A stretch of 64,000 nt of DNA, taken from contig NC_090770.1 of NCBI RefSeq assembly GCF_001761485.1, positions 496,001 through 560,000 on the forward strand. The letters run 5' to 3'. The position numbers were made by a program, and so were the translations under genes. Numbering within the stretch: position 1 is the stretch's first letter; the number at the start of each line of letters is the position of its first letter. This document shows positions 51,382-62,116 of this stretch, one piece after another. The stretch is from Yarrowia lipolytica (Eukaryota > Ascomycota > Dipodascomycetes > Dipodascales). The notes under the pieces were generated by a model, which was not told the DNA's origin, ran no database searches, and saw nothing but the letters and a program-made list of their open reading frames with translations.

Positions 51382-51873
51382 ATGCCGCCCAAAGGACACA
51401 AAAAAACCGCCGACGGCGACTTCCGACCCGTCAACTCGGCCGGTAACACGATACAGGCCAAGCAAAAGTACTCGATCGACGATCTCCTGTACCCCAAATC
51501 AACCATCAAGAATCTGGCCAAGGAGACACTGCCAGATGACGCCATCATTTCCAAGGACGCGTTGACGGCCATCCAGCGAGCTGCCACGCTGTTTGTGTCG
51601 TACATGGCGAGCCACGGAAACGCGTCGGCCGAGGCTGGAGGCCGAAAGAAGATAACGCCCCAGGACGTTTTCGTGGCCCTTAAGGACGTTGATCTGGCTC
51701 AGTTTGTGCCCAGTGTGACCCAGAGTGTCAACGAGTTCGAACAGGAAGTTGCACAAAGGAAGAAGGACAAGGTTGTACGCGCCCAGGACGACCAGGACCA
51801 TATTTCCAGCTCAGAGTCGGAAACCGAGGCGACAGAGGAAGAGGGCAACAAAAGAATTAGAACTGATGAGTAG
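51382..51873 (+). CDS. DPB4: Histone-fold subunit of DNA polymerase epsilon
   Basis: Predicted 163 residues. A histone fold of the H2B/NF-YB type occupies about 30-125: IDDLLYPKSTIKNLAKETLP, DDAIISKDALTAIQRAATLF, VSYMASHGNASAEAGGRKKI, TPQDVFVALKDVDLAQFVPS. The C-terminus is acidic (DDQDHISSSESETEATEEEG). This arrangement matches Dpb4/POLE3, which pairs with Dpb3 in polymerase epsilon and also serves in the ISW2/CHRAC remodeller. ATG at 51382 with context cacaATGCC. Intronless. Confidence 0.92.
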   Translation: MPPKGHKKTADGDFRPVNSAGNTIQAKQKYSIDDLLYPKSTIKNLAKETLPDDAIISKDALTAIQRAATLFVSYMASHGNASAEAGGRKKITPQDVFVALKDVDLAQFVPSVTQSVNEFEQEVAQRKKDKVVRAQDDQDHISSSESETEATEEEGNKRIRTDE

Positions 51874-52079
51874 AAGACGAGAAGGACAACGTGGCAACAG
51901 GACATTTAGATGCCATACTGAAAGATGCGAACATACTCAACACGCAGCTACGTGTGGTCAAGGTCACAAGCAGAAAGCCCTGATTGCAGTCAAAACACAC
52001 TCTCCACCTGGCGCAAAAGCACAACCGACACATACGTTATCGCACGATAATAACCACTTACATACATGCCGCAACGGCA

Positions 52080-52810
52080 TCAATACATGCACATTTATTT
52101 GATACACAGCAAGCCTACTGCCGTGCACTTGGGGCGGGGGTGTCTTAGATGCCCCGTTGTCATTGCCAGAACCCACGATGTAAAAGATCTGGACAGTTGC
52201 CCATATTGAATAATGAGCATGTCTTGATTCGCGTCGTACAGCACGACCAGACTATATGTTCTGGTCTCTTTCCGGTGACTCGAGCCTGTTTGTCATCCCA
52301 AGAGCGAGCTGACGAGTTCCACCAAATAAGGCAGCTTGTACTTAATGGTAATGGTCAGATCGACAGCTCAAGGCCTTTTGGTAATCTTGGAGCTCGACGG
52401 GTTGTCGTCCTCCGACTTGATGGCGATATCGGAAGGACCGTTCTCGTTGTCCTTGACATTGTAGCCGTGTTCATCGTGTACTCGAAAAGAAGATAGATAA
52501 AGGTTGATGGGGATCTTCAGGGAGGATAGATGTATTCGATGCCGAGAATAGTTCGTCCGTGATGGCCTTCCTGTTGTTTGAGCCGATTGTCATAAGTGTT
52601 TGAATACACGAGCAGGATCGAGATGAATGACTGAACACACTTGCCGCAGTGGAAGATGAAGATGCCTCCCAAAGAGTGTGACTTGATGGCACTTGTACTG
52701 TACTGGTTGCTGGTATCATGTAGATATAGTAAGAACCATGGGCTTCTCACCTTCTCCTGAGTTTTTTGTAAACCAGCAGAAATCAGCTCACAATATATAG
52801 CAAACATATG
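52080..52810 (-). pseudogene. Decayed protein-coding gene, family unknown
   Basis: The minus strand has coding-looking pieces in changing frames: about 52520-52805 (MFAIYCELISAGLQKTQEK..., LGGIFIFHCGKCVQSFIS, EGHHGRTILGIEYIYPP), about 52375-52490 (HDEHGYNVKDNENGPSDIAI, KSEDDNPSSSKITKRP) and about 52200-52375 (DLTITIKYKLPYLVELVSSL, VVLYDANQDMLIIQYGQLS). Frame changes and stops separate them. A GTGAGA site after the first piece could be a donor, so an intron-bearing live gene is not ruled out. I do not recognise the family. Confidence 0.35.
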
Positions 52811-52885
52811 TCGGCGAACAGACTACGGAGATACTCTACAACCATTGCGTTACATTCTATTATACAATACATCCCGTTCTTTCTT

Positions 52886-53885
52886 TTAAGCCATCTCAAC
52901 GTCCTCCTTGACCTCTTCGGTCACCTCTGCGGTTGCGCTCTTGGTCTCCTCCTTTACCCCGTTCTCTCCGATCCACAGTACGTTGTTGCATCTGATGAAA
53001 ACGTCGCCTAGCTCGCCCTTGTTCTCCTGGTCGACATACTCCACTGCATCCTCCAGCTGCAGGTTCATATAACTGTCGACGGAAACAAGTGTGCCCTGGT
53101 ACTCGGTCTTGCCCCACTTGAGGTGGACAATGACGGACTTGCCTGTGAGTTCTTGCAGAAACGGTTTGGGGTTGGTGGGATTGAAAGGGGTTGACTGGGT
53201 TAGTAATGATAGTAGAGGAGATGATGTGCGTGGCGACGACAGATGATTGTGGGCGAATCAGTTGTGAAGCGGAGGTTAACTAAGCATGGTTGAGGAGAGC
53301 TAGACCACACATGTCACTAGTGTATATGCGGTTCACCTCGTTCGAGCGAGACAAGAGCTTGCCAAGGAGTCAGCTGCAAATTGGACCATTTCCAGTGCCT
53401 CACTTTCCCCTCATTCACGGTTGTAGAAAAACGACATTCCATTGCTGTCACACCACACAAACACAAACAACATAAAAATTGCATGACTTTCACGGCGGAC
53501 TCTTGATATGGGGTTTCTCGGAAAAGGCTTTGCGTAGCAGACAATATCAAGCCTAGACGCAGCAGTAGTGTCACCGTGTCGTCCTTCCATTCTTGTAGAT
53601 GTTGAGTTGAATCCAACTACAAAACGAGAGATCAGAGACACAAGACCACAAATACTTGCAGTCCATACCTCGGTATCCATAACCACTCCAATACCCCGCT
53701 AGGTACGCCACTGGTCCAGCTCTTCAAACAGCATTCCTGTCTTGACAGCATCAGACCTCGTCAGTATATGGTCCCCTCTCACACCCCGTCCCTCTCACAC
53801 CCCGTCATTGTGTCTGCCTGACTACCAATAACGCATATCCATCATCTGTAGCATTTCCACTGCTCAAAAAATTCATACTCACCAT
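52886..53885 (-). CDS. SMX3: Sm protein F of spliceosomal snRNPs (two exons, first exon = ATG)
   Basis: Exon 1 is the three bases 53883-53885 (ATG); the 688-base intron (53195-53882) starts GTGAGTATG and ends TTACTAACCCAG; exon 2 is 52886-53194. The product is 103 residues. It begins [17 protein letters not shown], like SmF (NPKPFL is a hallmark), followed by Sm1 [31 protein letters not shown], and Sm2 [14 protein letters not shown]. The C-terminus is a Glu/Val-rich tail ([17 protein letters not shown]), longer than in most SmF proteins. SmF is part of the heptameric Sm ring. Starting at the internal ATG (MNLQL) would drop 43 residues. Confidence 0.93.
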
Positions 53886-53998
53886 CCTTGTTGTGGTAAA
53901 ATGCTTGTTGTAGAAGTGGTGATGATGGCCGTGATCTGAGGGTCTACACACTGATACTGCAAAATAAGGTTTCCTGAATTTTGAAGAAAAAAAATAAT

Positions 53999-54088
53999 TG
54001 CGAATTCTGTGGATCGAACACAGGACCTCCAGATTTCAAGACTGAGAATTACTTCAGTCTGGCGCTCTCCCAACTGAGCTAAATCCGC
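53999..54088 (-). tRNA. tRNA-Phe (GAA) with a 17-base intron
   Basis: Minus strand: GCGGATT acceptor pairs with AATTCGC, D arm GCTCAGTTGGGAGAGC, anticodon stem CCAGA/TCTGG with loop CTGAAGA split after position 37 by taattctcagtcttgaa, T arm CTGTGTTCGATCCACAG. The mature part is the standard yeast tRNA-Phe. Followed by a T-run (minus strand). Confidence 0.96.
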
Positions 54089-54430
54089 CGCGATTTCGAT
54101 ATTTTTGGATCAATCTCAGCAGTCAGCATTGTCGAATTATGTAATCATGATTGCTGATATATTTACCGGTCAATAGATGAAACAAGAAGAATACGTGAAC
54201 AACCATACACGAATGCCATGCGCTCTTCTGGACAACTGAATCCAGATCCGATTTGCAGGTATAACAGATGTACTCAAGTAGCTGATGTATTTCCCCAGCA
54301 TGAAAAAAAAAAAGAAAAAAGGATAACATAAAGTCCTCTGTTCCCTGTATTCTAATATATCTTTCTGCACGGTTACGACAGTGTCCATACCTTCAATATG
54401 GCCACCATTTTTTTATATTCTACTTTTTTT
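54089..54430. other. Spacer between tRNA-Phe and tRNA-Ile, nothing else seen
   Basis: AT-rich with poly-A and poly-T runs. The upstream box seen at the other tRNA genes is not found upstream of tRNA-Phe. Confidence 0.4.
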
Positions 54431-54450
54431 ATTTTTTATTCTAATGATTC
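54431..54450 (+). promoter_or_regulatory. T-run plus ATTCTAATGATTC box upstream of tRNA-Ile
   Basis: ATTTTTTATTCTAATGATTC ends 69 bases before tRNA-Ile. Same 19-base core as at tRNA-Lys and tRNA-Thr. Confidence 0.55.
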
Positions 54451-54518
54451 CTTTCTACTGCGGCTGAGTCATCAGTCTGCTTAGTCAGAGGTCTGGTTAT
54501 AAAACGGGAATATCTCCA

Positions 54519-54610
54519 GGTCCCTTGGCCCAGTTGGTTAAGGCGTCGTGCTAATAAGAAATAGCCACTTTGCAACGCGAAGATCAGCAGTTCGATCCTG
54601 CTAGGGACCA
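54519..54610 (+). tRNA. tRNA-Ile (AAT) with an 18-base intron
   Basis: GGTCCCT acceptor pairs with AGGGACC, discriminator A. D arm GGCCCAGTTGGTTAAGGC; anticodon stem TCGTG/CGCGA with loop CTAATAA split after position 37 by agaaatagccactttgca. T arm CAGCAGTTCGATCCTGCTA-type. Terminator ttccttttt follows. Confidence 0.95.
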
Positions 54611-56890
54611 TTCCTTTTTGCTCCTTTCAGAACCGCAGATGGTCAGTCGCAAGCGCTTCCTGTCCTGATGTTGCTATCTCATTCTCTTCTAAATGGTTGT
54701 GAGAAGAGAATGTTATCGGATCGGACCCGCTGTGTTTGCAAGCAATGTACAAATTTCCATGTGGGGTTTCATTGAAGTCTTGATAAAACCCGAGAAAGAA
54801 GACAATGGCCCATTCCAAAGCAGTCAATGGCGTCTATTTTGCTACTTGGAGAACCGATAGCCCCCACACGCATTTCACGGTTGGCTCCCCCGCGTTTCTC
54901 GTCGACGACGGAAAGGTCCGAATCTAGTGCTAGCGTCCAGGGTATGAGCATGGCTCCCATGTCCGGTTGGATATATGGAATTGCTGCTTACTAAAAGGAA
55001 GTGTGTTTATGAGCGATGAATGGCCTTTCGGGACCGGAACTTCCAGATATTGCTGGTAACTGCTAATCGACACAGCTCTCGTTCACGCTAATGAGTGGTG
55101 TAATCTCGTGAGTTAGGTAGTAAATAGCAGTACAGTACATCTTGAAGTTGTCGAACTGGTGAAATTTGTACCTTTTGGCGACCAGTTGCCACACTCTCCT
55201 AGGTCGAACGAGAAAGCTCGGGTCGATAGATGGGTTGTAGTTCGATCTCTTAAAACCCGTTTCGTGAATTACTCTGAATTCTCCAACTATCGGATCAGAG
55301 CCTGGGCCTATTTGAGCCACTTCATGTGTATCGTATGTGTGTACATTGTAGTCATCAATTCATCCGCAAGGATCGCGGTTGTTCTCCAAGTACGGGTGCG
55401 GACTGGACTCGTATCACACCGAAGGACAGAGTGGTGGGTATGTTTAACAGTTCAGTGCAACGTGAAGGACTTTCAAGGACGACTCTACTAATTTACAACT
55501 CTACAACTCAAGAACTCAAGAACTACACAACGACAATTCACCGACAATTCAACGACCCGGCTCATAAAAAACAATCCAACCACTTGATAACAACTCAATC
55601 AATCCAAGGGACATATAAAAGTGCACAGTACATACAGTACTGTACATAGTGTACGCAATTTAGCCGTATCCGCAGTAGATTATGGTAAGTACCGTAGTCG
55701 TAGTACGTATATACTACCAAAACACCTCACACCAACATCTGACGATTGCATCACTCACCAGACTCGAGCACTCCTAAAACTGACCTCATGCACAACCATT
55801 TTCTGCCCATACCTTCAACTTTCGGCGTAGTCCGACCTCGTTCAGACCGCCGTGAGTGTCAGAGTCACGTCTGAGCAGCACACTAATTAGATCAACGCGT
55901 CGCGCCAAACTTTAACGGAGCCGCATGTGGTGAACCCCGCGCGGAAATCACATAAAAAGATAAATAATAAAAAACACCTGATCTGAAGATATTGTCATGG
56001 CCAAGAACACGGATTCTGCGACTCCCCCGACAATGTGACTTCCACAACAGCGAAGACAGACTTGGGTCGGGGTGAGGTGACGCGCGAATATAATGATCTC
56101 GCCAAATGTGATGTTCAATGCCATGTCAACCCGATTATCAGATCAAAGTGCTTCTATCTGGCCAACCTTGCAATGACAATGGTCAAACCCCCATCCATGT
56201 CAGAAACGGGCATTTTCGCGGGCCGAGTCGCTCCGTGGGAAACATGACGTGTCTGGGTCGATTGGAGTATCGCAAATACATACAAACGCGGCTTGAGTCC
56301 ACTCGACGATGACGTAGTGGACGCATATTACGCCGCATTGTTAAACTCAACATCGTGAAAAGTAAAGTAAAAGAAAATGAAAAATAACAAATTACAATGG
56401 GAAAAAATAACATCCACCGACACGCGAAAGGAAAAAATGAGACTTGATGAGATTCAATGAGGTCCGATGAGGCTGGATTGATGCGTGGAATCACCAACCA
56501 ATCGTTGTATTGCTAATGGCCGTGTCGACTCTCTGAACACACCTTGTCTCGCTGTATGCATCCCTTGTGCCATTTCAGCCGCACAGATCAGAAGTGTATG
56601 ACACGCCGACGATTCCATGTCACAAACTCCACAATCAGTCATACCTACTTATATCAAATAAATAGCATCATTACCGTAATTATACGTGTGTACGGTGAGT
56701 CAGAGTCAGTCTGAGGCAGCCGAGCGTCCAGTCCAGAAAATAGTCTACTTTCCCTTATTTTTCGCACTTTTTTATTATGCTCATCTCACCACAAACTCTA
56801 CCCCAAACCATATATTTATCGCCGTTTCTCTCCACACATAACTGCACTCGCACTTTGAGACATCCCCCCAATCACCCTCTGCACTACGCC
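54611..56890. other. Long intergenic region upstream of NMA111, no gene seen
   Basis: About 2.3 kb. Short tandem words (ctacaactctacaact, caagaactcaagaact, gacaattcaccgacaattcaacgac) run from 55492 to 55557. GTAC-rich patch at 55624-55650. No supported gene. Confidence 0.45.
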
Positions 56891-59815
56891 ATGTCTCTAA
56901 TACACTCCAATGACTCGTCTTCCGTCTGGCTGGAGACGGTGTCGAGAACGGTCAAATGCATTGTGTCCGTCTACTTTCGCCACCACGAGGCGGTGGAGTT
57001 TGATCACCCGCTCAAGTCCGAAGCCAGTGGGTTTGTAGTCGACAAGGAGCAGGGCATCATCGTCACCAACCGCCACGTGATTGGGGCCGGCGTCTTTTCC
57101 GGCAAAATCAAGTTCCACAACTTCGAGGAGTGCAAGGTCGACGTGCTCTACTGCGACCCCATCCACGACTTTGGTTTTCTCAAATTCAACCCCAGCGACA
57201 TCAAACATGTCGCCATTGGAGAAATCAGCCTGCGACCCGATCTCGCCAGGATCGGCACAGAAATTCGAATTCTCGGAAACGACAGCGGACAGCAGCTGTC
57301 CATTCTGTCTGGCTTCATTTCCCGAGTCCAGCGAAACACACCCCACTATGGAGACCACACCTACAACGACTTCAACACCTTTTACATCCAGGCAGCAGCC
57401 AACGCCAAGGGCGGCTCTTCAGGCTCCCCTGTCATCAACATTGATGGCCACGCTGTCGGGCTCCAAGCTGGAGGAATGACCTACTCCACCACCGACTACT
57501 TTCTGCCTTTACAGCGAGTCAAGAGAGCTCTCGATATCGTGCGTCAGGGAGGTCTGGTCACCAGAGGATGTCTGCAAACCATCTGGGAGCACACATCATT
57601 CAACATTTGCTCACATTATGGCCTGACAGAAGACCTCGAGGGCCGAATTCGAAAGAAGTATCCTGATAATGTCGGCATGCTGGTTGCCAAGCATGTGGTC
57701 AAGGACGGCAAGAGCGACAAGAAGATTCAGGTTGGCGATATTCTTGTGTCTGTGGACGGAGAAGACATCATCGACTTCGCTGTGTTGGACAGTATTCTCG
57801 ACGAGTCTGTGGGCAAGTCTCATTCCATTGAAGTGTTCCGGGACTCGTCTCTTCTCAAGTTTGATGTGGAAGTGGCAGATCTGCATGCTCTCTCTTGCAC
57901 TGAGTTTGTCAAGTTCGGAGGCATGACTTTCCATAACATGACTTATCAGCTTGTCCGATCTACCAACGAGCCCATCGATGGAGTTATTGTCGCTTGTGGA
58001 GGCCCCACTGATGTCAACTGTCGGTCCAAGCTGTACAAAATCAACGGCAAGAAGATTTCCAATCTTACTGAACTGAAGGAGTTCTTCAAAAACGCTGTGC
58101 ATGGTAAGTCCTACGCGTTTGAGTTCCGAATGATCAAGACCACCACGACCAACAACCAGTCGGTGCGGTTCGATCTGCATTTCTACCCCGATTTCGTCTG
58201 GGCCCGAAAGACTGGCAGTGTGTGGACTATGGAGAAGCTCATTGTTAACGGTATCAAGAACACAACTATTCTTCCGTCAGTTATCAAGGGTACGAGCGTT
58301 TCTCAGATCGAAGGAGTTCCCACCGAGGTGGAAGGGTCTGCTGCTGCTTCTGAGACCGTTCTCTCTTCCGAGGCAGCTGTCAAGGAGCCTGAGACTAAAA
58401 TTCCCACAGTTTTACTCTCCAGTATTTCGGATATTACCGCTTTGTCCTTCGCTAACATTCTGCAGTCGTTTGTGACCGTCACAGTGTCACGGCCGGTCAA
58501 CTGTGACTCTGTGGAGGCTGTTGAGAGCGGACATCACTCTGATGAAGAGTACCAGAAGACGGGGTACATCATCGACAAGGAGCTAGGCATCATTCTCACC
58601 ACCAATGTCATTTTCTCGCACTTTTCTACGCTGTACATCACCTTCTTCGACCAGGTCCGTCTGCCTGTTTCCATCAAGTACATTGACTTGCAGCAGAACT
58701 TTGCTCTTCTTCAATATGATCCCAGCATGATTTCTGCTCCTGTAACAGAACTCAAGCTGTCTTCCACTAAGAAGAATAACTTTGCTATTGGCGAAAAGGT
58801 GTACTCGTTCCAGCCTGACCCCAGCAAGGCTGTGTGCTCTCGCATGGAGAACTCGATTCTAAACACCCGGTTCTCCACCGACGTTGGAGAAGGAGCTGAC
58901 ACTCTGCTTGTGGAGCGGGAGCTGGAGAAGTATATGGCCTATGGTATCATCACCAGTCCCGAGACTGACGAGGTGATTGCTATGGCCGGAAGTCCCAACG
59001 GCTGGAGATCTCGAATTCGAGGTGTCTACGAGGTGCATCGAGTCCTGGAGAAGATTCGAAACAAGGAGCCCCTTCCTGAGAAACGGTTTATTAACGTCTA
59101 CTTCACCAAGACTACCCTCTTGCATGCCCGGGACAATGGTCTTTCCGAGGAACGGGTTTTGGAGTGCACGAGTGACGAAGGCAGCGGCAGTGGAGGGGTC
59201 TACTCTACGGTGTTTGCTTCTGCTGATACTCCTTTCAAGAGTGGAGATATTCTGCTCAAGATTGAGGGCAAAAACATCAAGGAGGACGACTTTGTGGTGT
59301 TTTCTACCCTCGAGGAGTTTGAGGTGTTGATTCTGCGTGACCACAAGGAGCTGACTCTCAAGGTGAAGACGTCTCCTGCGAGTGAACTTCTTACTTCTCG
59401 GCTCTTCCTCTGGTGCGACAACGTCTTCCAGAAGCCGTGGATTGATGTTCGGCAGACCCATGCCACTGAATGGCCCTCGGAGATGGTCATCTTTCCCGAT
59501 TCGGCTCAACTGAGTGATTTGGAGCAGGACAATCTATGTTTTGTGACCCATGTCAACTCAAAGCCAGTCAAGACTATGGATGATCTTCAGAAGATTCTTC
59601 TGGACATCCCCAACGGCACATACGCCACGCTGGTTCTTGAAGACGACACTTCGGGGCCTCGGACAACTTCCATTTATTGCAATTACGACACCAATCCTCT
59701 GGTTGAGTATGTGCGGGAAGGTCGTCATTGGACTCGAACTGAGTATGGTGTTGCAGAGACGCGGGTAATTGAGTGGGACGAGTGGACTCCTGGGTCTGGC
59801 AAGTCTTCGTTGTGA
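56891..59815 (+). CDS. NMA111: Nuclear HtrA-family serine protease
   Basis: Predicted 974 residues, near the yeast length (997). Two tandem HtrA-like halves, each a trypsin-fold domain with PDZ-like parts. The first is active-type: His62 (VTNRHVIGAG), Asp92 (HDFGFLKF), Ser176 (AKGGSSGSPVI). The second, about 530-750, keeps the fold (GYIIDKELGIILTTNVIF) but lacks the triad, as in all Nma111 proteins. In yeast it is a nuclear homologue of Omi/HtrA2 that cleaves Bir1 and promotes cell death under stress. The start at 56891 fits the family; an in-frame ATG at 56777 would add 38 residues (MLISPQTLPQTIYLSP...). Confidence 0.95.
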   Translation: MSLIHSNDSSSVWLETVSRTVKCIVSVYFRHHEAVEFDHPLKSEASGFVVDKEQGIIVTNRHVIGAGVFSGKIKFHNFEECKVDVLYCDPIHDFGFLKFNPSDIKHVAIGEISLRPDLARIGTEIRILGNDSGQQLSILSGFISRVQRNTPHYGDHTYNDFNTFYIQAAANAKGGSSGSPVINIDGHAVGLQAGGMTYSTTDYFLPLQRVKRALDIVRQGGLVTRGCLQTIWEHTSFNICSHYGLTEDLEGRIRKKYPDNVGMLVAKHVVKDGKSDKKIQVGDILVSVDGEDIIDFAVLDSILDESVGKSHSIEVFRDSSLLKFDVEVADLHALSCTEFVKFGGMTFHNMTYQLVRSTNEPIDGVIVACGGPTDVNCRSKLYKINGKKISNLTELKEFFKNAVHGKSYAFEFRMIKTTTTNNQSVRFDLHFYPDFVWARKTGSVWTMEKLIVNGIKNTTILPSVIKGTSVSQIEGVPTEVEGSAAASETVLSSEAAVKEPETKIPTVLLSSISDITALSFANILQSFVTVTVSRPVNCDSVEAVESGHHSDEEYQKTGYIIDKELGIILTTNVIFSHFSTLYITFFDQVRLPVSIKYIDLQQNFALLQYDPSMISAPVTELKLSSTKKNNFAIGEKVYSFQPDPSKAVCSRMENSILNTRFSTDVGEGADTLLVERELEKYMAYGIITSPETDEVIAMAGSPNGWRSRIRGVYEVHRVLEKIRNKEPLPEKRFINVYFTKTTLLHARDNGLSEERVLECTSDEGSGSGGVYSTVFASADTPFKSGDILLKIEGKNIKEDDFVVFSTLEEFEVLILRDHKELTLKVKTSPASELLTSRLFLWCDNVFQKPWIDVRQTHATEWPSEMVIFPDSAQLSDLEQDNLCFVTHVNSKPVKTMDDLQKILLDIPNGTYATLVLEDDTSGPRTTSIYCNYDTNPLVEYVREGRHWTRTEYGVAETRVIEWDEWTPGSGKSSL

Positions 59816-60043
59816 TGGAGAGGGTTGCATCTTGTAATTAGTATGGTTTTATGTAGTAATGTATTTTAGCTGATTAAAGGTACTGTAGTACACGTTTTAT
59901 ACACATTTATCACGAGTAGGTTCTACCATAGAAGTACTACATCCATATTTCATATTCCCGCTATTGTCTCTAATCAAGCCATGTGTTCCGTCTATTTATT
60001 AGTTTACCATCCCTCTATCGTTAGATCAATTGTCTCCTCCTAC

Positions 60044-61141
60044 TTAAGCAATCTTCTTACTGGCGGAGACAAAGCCGACTCCCTTAACGGTGCAGATCAT
60101 CTCGTTTTCGTTCTCGTCGTCCTCCTTGAGACGCATTTCTACGCCCCAAAACTTCTTGATATCTCGGGCGAGGGTGACGAACCGTTCGTCAATGTTCTGT
60201 TTTCCAATCACCAGCCGTCCGACATCTCCGGATCCCAGAATCATGAAGATGATGGCCATGTCGAGCTGGTTGCGGCCAAACACGCCCGCTCTACTGATCT
60301 CCTCAATGAGCTTTTTGGCGGTTTCTCGACCTAGATCCTCAGGAATGGAGCCTGCTACCGCCACCGACTCGGCCGAAATGCAAAATCCGGGTCTGGTTTC
60401 TCCCACAAGCACAATACCAAAGCCAGGCGACTTTCCAGACTCGTCTCCTCGAGCCACGTCTGAGAAAATAAATGTCTCGCAACCAGTGGCTCTCAGCTCC
60501 TCTCTCGCTCCATCAATCAGTCGGTTCACGGACGCAGGAGACACTCGACACGAGTATGCAATGCCTCTGATTTTGGATATGGTGGGTGTGGTGGTGGCAT
60601 GAAGGGTCTTTGGATGTAGCACTAGGTGCGGCAAGTGCAGCATCACCTCTCCTCCACCAAGGGGAGTGGCTCCTCGCTGAATGATCTTCAACTCCTGTCT
60701 CTCAATACCAAACTTCTGCATCACGGGGAACACGGAGGTTCGAATACTGTCTGGCGACGGGTCCAGAGAATGCGAAGTGATACCCCGAAGAGTGGCGGTC
60801 AGGGCCTTCTTGCCAAACGGCGCAAGAAGCAGAAGAGGTTCAATGAAGTACCCCACTCCTCTACTCAGGGGGCAATTATGGGTCACAGAACCACCCACAA
60901 TGATTCCGGGCTTGAAAACAACCGTGGTACCTGTGTAGGAGATTTCAAAAACCGATCCGTTGGTGATCGATTCAAGCAGACGTAGAAACGACACCTCGTA
61001 GTCCTTCACACCGGGCTCCACATCGTCTGACCGGATCTTGTCGATTCGCACAGGCATGCCCGATAACGTGGCGAGCACGAGCCGCCGTCGGAAGTTGTTG
61101 TGGCCCGAAAAATGTATCGTTTGTTTCTTTGCCGTCGACAT
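60044..61141 (-). CDS. RCL1: 18S rRNA processing factor, RNA 3'-phosphate cyclase-like
   Basis: Predicted 365 residues, same length as yeast Rcl1 (367). The cyclase fold is clear: HFSGHNNFRRRLVLATLSG at the start, FEISYTGTTVVFKPGIIVGG, then CPLSRGVGYFIEPLLLLAPF, LGGGEVMLHLPHLV, KIRGIAYSCRVSPASVNRLI, and SGDVGRLVIGKQNIDERFV near the end. The catalytic His of true cyclases is absent in this family. Rcl1 binds Bms1 and acts in the SSU processome at site A2 of pre-rRNA, in the nucleolus. ATG 61141 starts MSTAKKQTIHF, the family's N-terminus. Converges with NMA111 (228 bases between). Confidence 0.95.
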   Translation of the reverse strand: MSTAKKQTIHFSGHNNFRRRLVLATLSGMPVRIDKIRSDDVEPGVKDYEVSFLRLLESITNGSVFEISYTGTTVVFKPGIIVGGSVTHNCPLSRGVGYFIEPLLLLAPFGKKALTATLRGITSHSLDPSPDSIRTSVFPVMQKFGIERQELKIIQRGATPLGGGEVMLHLPHLVLHPKTLHATTTPTISKIRGIAYSCRVSPASVNRLIDGAREELRATGCETFIFSDVARGDESGKSPGFGIVLVGETRPGFCISAESVAVAGSIPEDLGRETAKKLIEEISRAGVFGRNQLDMAIIFMILGSGDVGRLVIGKQNIDERFVTLARDIKKFWGVEMRLKEDDENENEMICTVKGVGFVSASKKIA

Positions 61142-61526
61142 GGTGGTTTGTGTAGCTAGTGATCAGCATGCTCTGAAATATATTTTTTAAACACCCTTCA
61201 TGCATAATTTTTTGGAATAGGCTTTACGTTAGAGTTTAACCGATGGCTTCAGTTCGATTCGCGGTGGTGGTCGAATAGACGCGGATTGGAGTTGATGCAG
61301 GTAGCTGGAAAAAGTGTCGGGGGAGGGGGATATCCAGTGCATTCTCGCTTTCTTTTACTTCCGCCTGGTACAAGATTGCCCTTTTTGGTGTTGCCGTAAT
61401 ATTGGTTGTTTTATTTTGTTTTATTTGTTTTATTGTTTTTTTAATTGTTTAATTTTTTAAGCTGATATCCCAGCTGTAATTATCCTTACTTGGGGTTTTT
61501 AAACCAGTCAAGTCATCATATTGGGC
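61142..61526. other. RCL1 upstream region, no gene seen
   Basis: AT-rich with T-runs (ttttattttgttttatttg) near 61412-61460. No gene. Confidence 0.45.
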
Positions 61527-61745
61527 AATCTTCCTCGTTCATCGTTCGAATCCTGGTCAGATCGGACTGAGACGATAAATGTTTGGACACCCGTTTTTTC
61601 CCACCGGAGTCACAAGTCTCTCGTTCCTCTTGCACAGTATAACCCGTTTTGCTTACATTCGATACAAGAATTATTCTCTTAGATGATGTTTTAATTAATG
61701 TATTGAAAATGTATTGAGAAAAATCAATAGCTGTTTGCACAAATG
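61527..61745 (+). repeat. Diverged dispersed repeat 'A', copy 2
   Basis: Same orientation and order of shared words as 38214-38465 (tcggactgaga, tgtttggacacc, cagtataaccc, gtttaattaat, aatgtattgaga). It contains a tRNA T-arm-like word (gttcgaatcc), but no tRNA fold around it. Confidence 0.5.
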
Positions 61746-61849
61746 GCTGAGATAGCCTTTAACGCCAAAGTCGAGCTGAACACTTTTCCTCCAGCATTTT
61801 ATTCTGTTGACTTGCGTTCTCACCAGGGCTGTCTTGGTGGCGTGTCAGC

Positions 61850-62116
61850 TATTGAAAATCCTAAGTATTATTGATTAGATATAGTTAATATAACGACTTA
61901 CAGCTCACTTCTAGGGACACCACGTTCTGATAGTAGCACACAGAAGGGTGTGTGCTTGCTCATTCACGACAAGAGATTGTAGATCAGCGGATACACATCT
62001 ACAGGATGGACATCTCGTCTACGACCAAGCTGGTTCCTCTCATCACTATTGACCTCTTATCATTATGTGAGGAAATTAGCCAGGTATTACCCTACCGGGT
62101 TTTACCTTCCCCTTGC
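61850..62116 (-). mobile_element. Solo-LTR-like element, diverged copy, fossil
   Basis: Minus-strand copy of the element at 38552-38824: shared words include GGGTAATACCTGGCTAAT, CCTCACATAATGAT, GTCGTAGACGAGATG, GAGCAAGCACACACCCTTCT and CAATAATACTTA. About 267 bases. No target-site repeat could be recognised, so it looks older or rearranged. Confidence 0.5.

Noticed and set aside
61533-61560. tRNA T-arm-like word (gttcgaatcc)
   Set aside because: No acceptor, D or anticodon stems can be built around it.
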